This document shows, in pieces, positions 33,392 to 35,707 of a DNA stretch of 35,707 nucleotides. The notes under the pieces were generated by a model that worked only from the letters and a program-made list of their open reading frames with translations, made no database searches and was not told the DNA's origin. Every line of letters starts with the position of its first letter. Within the stretch, counting starts at the first letter, position 1. The translations under genes were made by a program, and so were the position numbers. Origin of the DNA: an uncultured Mycoplasmatota bacterium (GTDB taxonomy: Bacteria; Bacillota_I; Bacilli_A; RF39; UBA660); NCBI GenBank assembly GCA_947649355.1, contig CANSRG010000008.1, positions 1 through 35,707 of the forward strand. Direction: 5' to 3'.

Positions 33392-34561
33392 ATGAAAGAT
33401 TTGAATAAAGGATTTTCTTTAAGATGGGTTTCCATTATTATTGTAATTACTGCTGTTGTTACTAGTCTTACAACAGGTGTTATTATTTATAATAATAGTA
33501 AAATTGTTCTTGGTACAACTAGCATTCGTGACGATGATGCTTTGCGTGAATTTCTAAAAGTTTATAATAGTTTGGATGAAAGTTATTATGAAGATATCAA
33601 TAAAACTGAAATGATTGATGAAGCTATTGCGGCGATGCTTAAGTATTTGGGAGAAGATTACTCCACTTATTTGGATAAAGATGAAACAAATGATTTATCA
33701 AATCGGTTAAGTGGTAAATTTAAAGGAATAGGGATTTCTATTTCTAATAATCGAGAAATTGTTAAAGTGTATGAAAATACACCCGCTTTTTCTGCTGGTT
33801 TACAGCCTGGAGATATTATTTTAAGTGTCAATAATAAAACTACAGAAGGATTAAATCAAGTGGAATTATCTAATTTAATTGATAAAATCAATGAGAATAC
33901 GATTTTAGTTCGTCGTGGAGAAGAAGAAATTATTTTTTATGTTACTGCTGATGTGATTAACCGTCCTTTAACGACTCAAATTATTGATAAAGAAACTCAA
34001 AAAATAGGTTATATTTTTATTTCTGCTTTTACAGATATAGTTGGGGAGGAATTTCAAAAAGCCTTGGTAGATTTAGAAAGTCAAGGAATGAGTCGTTTGA
34101 TTATTGATATGCGGGGAAATTCAGGAGGGTATTTAAAAGGCGCTACTGATATTGCAAGTCTTTTTATTGAAAAAGGAAAAAAGTTATATAGTTTAGAAAC
34201 AAAAGAAAAAACAGAACATTTTTATGATGAGACGGATGAAAAAAGAGATTATCCTTTGATTATTTTAATGGATGAAAATACTGCTAGTGCAAGTGAGGTT
34301 TTATCTGCTGCTTTAAAAGATAGTTATGAGAATGTGTTGTTTGTAGGAAAAATTTCTTATGGGAAAGGAAAGGTTCAGCAAACTAAAACTTTAGAAGATG
34401 GTAGTATGGTTAAATACACGACTGCTAAGTGGTTAAGACCTAATGGCGAATGTATTGATGGGTTTGGTCTTTCTCCAGATTATGAAGTTGATTTAATGCA
34501 AAATGAAGAAGGAACTTGGGTAGATACTCAGTTAGAAAAAGCAATTGAACTATTTAGTTAG
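33392..34561 (+). CDS. CtpA-type S41 serine protease with PDZ domain
   Basis: 389 aa carboxyl-terminal processing protease. N-terminal anchor helix (about 12-34), S41 N-terminal helical part, PDZ domain (about 105-180) with SGKFKGIGISI and AGLQPGDIILSV. The catalytic domain has IDMRGNSGGYL (substrate-binding Gly residues), nucleophile Ser299 in ENTASASEV and Lys325 in SYGKGKVQQ, the Ser-Lys dyad of tail-specific proteases. It acts outside the membrane on envelope proteins. AAGGTGA precedes ATG 33392. The substrates are unknown; neighbours are envelope proteins. Confidence 0.92.
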   Translation: MKDLNKGFSLRWVSIIIVITAVVTSLTTGVIIYNNSKIVLGTTSIRDDDALREFLKVYNSLDESYYEDINKTEMIDEAIAAMLKYLGEDYSTYLDKDETNDLSNRLSGKFKGIGISISNNREIVKVYENTPAFSAGLQPGDIILSVNNKTTEGLNQVELSNLIDKINENTILVRRGEEEIIFYVTADVINRPLTTQIIDKETQKIGYIFISAFTDIVGEEFQKALVDLESQGMSRLIIDMRGNSGGYLKGATDIASLFIEKGKKLYSLETKEKTEHFYDETDEKRDYPLIILMDENTASASEVLSAALKDSYENVLFVGKISYGKGKVQQTKTLEDGSMVKYTTAKWLRPNGECIDGFGLSPDYEVDLMQNEEGTWVDTQLEKAIELFS

Positions 34562-34569
34562 TTCTTTTT
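34547..34569 (+). terminator. Terminator of the ctpA-type gene
   Basis: GAACTA (34547-34552) pairs with TAGTTC (34559-34564), followed by T5. Confidence 0.65.
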
Positions 34570-34570
34570 C

Positions 34571-34599
34571 TTTATAAATTGTTTAAAATCTTGTATAAT
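34571..34599 (+). promoter_or_regulatory. Promoter of the DUF402 gene
   Basis: TTTATA (34571-34576), 17 bp, consensus TATAAT (34594-34599). It covers the ATG at 34598, so that is not the start. Confidence 0.5.
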
Positions 34600-34624
34600 G
34601 TTAAAGAGAAAGCGAAGTTATTAT

Positions 34625-35158
34625 ATGAATCATATTAAAATTGGAGATAAATTGAAAATTGAATGTTTTAAACATAATGGGTATTTAGATAGGACAAGCG
34701 ATGAAGCAACTGTAGTTTATTTTGATTCTAACGTGTTAGTTGTTGCAAATGATCACACTAGACTTACAGAACATAATGGTACTAGTCATTGTACAAAAGA
34801 ACCAGCTATTTTGTTTTTTTATAAGAAAAAATGGTTTAATATTATTGGGCAATTAAAAAAAAGTGGATTATTTTACTATTGCAATATTGCTACTCCTTAT
34901 ATTATTGATGGAAAGAGTATCAAATATATTGATTATGATTTGGATTTAAGAGTATATCCAGATGGTGGTTTTAAAGTTTTGGATCGTAATGAATATCGTT
35001 ATCATAAAAAAATTATGAAATATGGACCTCTTCTTGATTCTATTATTCAAAATTCTTTGTCAGAACTTATAGAAATGAAAAGAAAAGATGAAGGTCCCTT
35101 TCAAAAAAATGTTGTAGAGAAGTATTATGAAGTTTTTCAAAACTTAAAATCTAAATAA
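34625..35158 (+). CDS. DUF402 protein, Ntdp-like nucleoside phosphatase
   Basis: 177 aa of the DUF402/YgaC family, whose Bacillota members hydrolyse nucleoside tri- and diphosphates. KIGDKLKIECFKHNGYLDR opens the beta barrel. PAILFFYKKKWFNIIGQLKKSGLFYYCNIATP (cited by KKWFNII and YYCNIATP) and the acidic IDYDLDLRVYPDGGFKVLDRNEY segment (D-x-D-x-x-V) provide the likely metal-binding site. A C-terminal helix follows. The start is ATG 34625, since the earlier ATG overlaps the -10; its ribosome-binding site is weak. Confidence 0.8.
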   Translation: MNHIKIGDKLKIECFKHNGYLDRTSDEATVVYFDSNVLVVANDHTRLTEHNGTSHCTKEPAILFFYKKKWFNIIGQLKKSGLFYYCNIATPYIIDGKSIKYIDYDLDLRVYPDGGFKVLDRNEYRYHKKIMKYGPLLDSIIQNSLSELIEMKRKDEGPFQKNVVEKYYEVFQNLKSK

Positions 35159-35202
35159 TTTCTTAATTAAATATGTGTTTTTCTTATCAAAAATTATCTG
35201 TT

Positions 35203-35229
35203 AAATTCCTTTATTTATAGGAGTTTTTT
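35203..35229 (+). terminator. Terminator of the DUF402 gene
   Basis: AAATTCCT (35203-35210) pairs with AGGAGTTT (35219-35226) with one G-U, followed by T residues. Confidence 0.65.
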
Positions 35230-35257
35230 ATTTTTTTTAAAAAAATGCATTTTTTGC

Positions 35258-35286
35258 TTGCATTCGCATAAACTTTGTTGTAGAAT
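35258..35286 (+). promoter_or_regulatory. rrn promoter P1
   Basis: TTGCAT (35258-35263), 17 bp, TAGAAT (35281-35286), behind an A/T tract with AAAAAATGCATTTTTT (35240-35255). A 5'-end hairpin GTTGTT/AACAAC (35296-35301 and 35308-35313) begins about 3 nt after the predicted start. Confidence 0.65.
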
Positions 35287-35380
35287 GAATATCATGTTGT
35301 TGAAAGAAACAACTGAAACAGCTTAAATTATTGAATTTTTTTCAAAAAATAAAAAAAATGAAAAAAATTGTAATTTATGC

Positions 35381-35409
35381 TTGCATTTACACTTTAGATG
35401 GTGTAGAAT
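35381..35409 (+). promoter_or_regulatory. rrn promoter P2, tandem copy of P1
   Basis: TTGCAT (35381-35386), 17 bp, TAGAAT (35404-35409), exactly 123 bp after P1 with identical hexamers. It is followed by the hairpin GTGTTGT/ACAACAC (35417-35423 and 35429-35435). Confidence 0.7.
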
Positions 35410-35524
35410 GTAAATCGTGTTGTGAAAAACAACACTTGAGATTATCGAATCTTGAAACATTTTTCGAAAAATTTATTGTCAAAAATAAATGTAAAAGAAA
35501 AATGAAAAAAATGTCAAAAAAGTG

Positions 35525-35553
35525 TTGACAAAGAAAAAAAGATTTGATAAACT
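35525..35553 (+). promoter_or_regulatory. rrn promoter P3
   Basis: Consensus TTGACA (35525-35530), 17 bp, TAAACT (35548-35553) with upstream TGA (extended -10). The predicted start near 35560 begins the hairpin TTGCACTT/AAGTGCAA (35558-35565 and 35571-35578). Confidence 0.65.
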
Positions 35554-35586
35554 CATATTGCACTTGAGAAAAGTGCAAAAGAAAAC

Positions 35587-35600
35587 GATCTTTGAAAACT
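35587..35600 (+). promoter_or_regulatory. rrn boxA-like antitermination/processing element
   Basis: GATCTTTGAAAACT resembles the boxA-like CTTTGAAAACT element upstream of 16S in many Bacillota. The leader continues to a small hairpin AGATTT/AAATCT (35646-35651 and 35655-35660). No other feature is seen in the leader. Confidence 0.6.
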
Positions 35601-35662
35601 AAGTAAAAAAGTCAATTTGAGTAGCTTCGATTAAACTTAAAATTTAGATTTTATAAATCTTT

Positions 35663-35707
<45 letters not shown>

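Overview
This window comes from the chromosome of a very AT-rich, low-GC Gram-positive bacterium. Gene content and order are those of Bacillota/Bacilli or a related wall-bearing lineage, such as the uncultured gut Bacilli and Tenericutes-like groups. It reads the standard code: Trp is TGG, and TGA ends real genes such as the M23 peptidase and ysxC. FemX-like, M23 and penicillin-recognising-type proteins imply a peptidoglycan wall. The lineage is inferred from gene order and style, not from a database match.

Layout. 1-2284: a lone N6-adenine DNA methyltransferase with an N-terminal helix-turn-helix. 2332-4411: rpsF-ssb-rpsR, then a HipA-like kinase gene with its own promoter. 4420-9711: one long operon rplI-dnaB-(LysM/G5/M23 peptidase)-walJ-rlmH-ung, a variant of the replication/wall cluster usually found near the Bacillota origin. 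9808-14195: the str operon rpsL-rpsG-fusA-tuf. 14211-17439: wall and membrane genes (beta-lactamase-fold serine hydrolase, FemX-like transferase, DUF308 membrane protein). 17445-19083: a secreted, membrane-anchored protein whose promoter has ten consecutive G between the -35 and -10. 19108-23053: ysxC-secG-cupin, then rnr-smpB. 23034-25289: an ABC exporter and, divergently, a small membrane protein. 25311-27275: an accessory island with an orphan promoter, a decayed IS3-family element, a second G10 tract and the C-terminal remnant of a DNA-binding protein with 12-bp repeats. 27351-29593: cdaA-cdaR. 29614-31266: a divergent formate-THF ligase. 31265-34569: DUF378 protein, a LolA/YdcC-like lipoprotein, a thioredoxin-fold-like membrane protein and a CtpA protease. 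34571-35229: a DUF402 protein. 35258-35707: a three-promoter rrn control region and the first bases of 16S rRNA.

Most genes are housekeeping: replication (dnaB, ssb, ung), translation (S6, S18, L9, S12, S7, EF-G, EF-Tu, RlmH, SmpB, RNase R, YsxC), secretion (SecG), c-di-AMP synthesis (CdaA/CdaR) and wall maintenance. Terminators are frequent, compact and often overlap stop codons.

The most notable novelty is the homopolymeric-G promoter at 17445-17476. It has the architecture of a slipped-strand phase-variation switch for a surface protein. Next are the HipA-like kinase without a HipB partner, the rrn control region in which each of three promoters is followed at once by a 5'-terminal hairpin, the structured rpsF leader, and an S12 with Ile at the normally invariant Pro of its streptomycin loop. 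No CRISPR array, tRNA gene or complete defence island was recognised.
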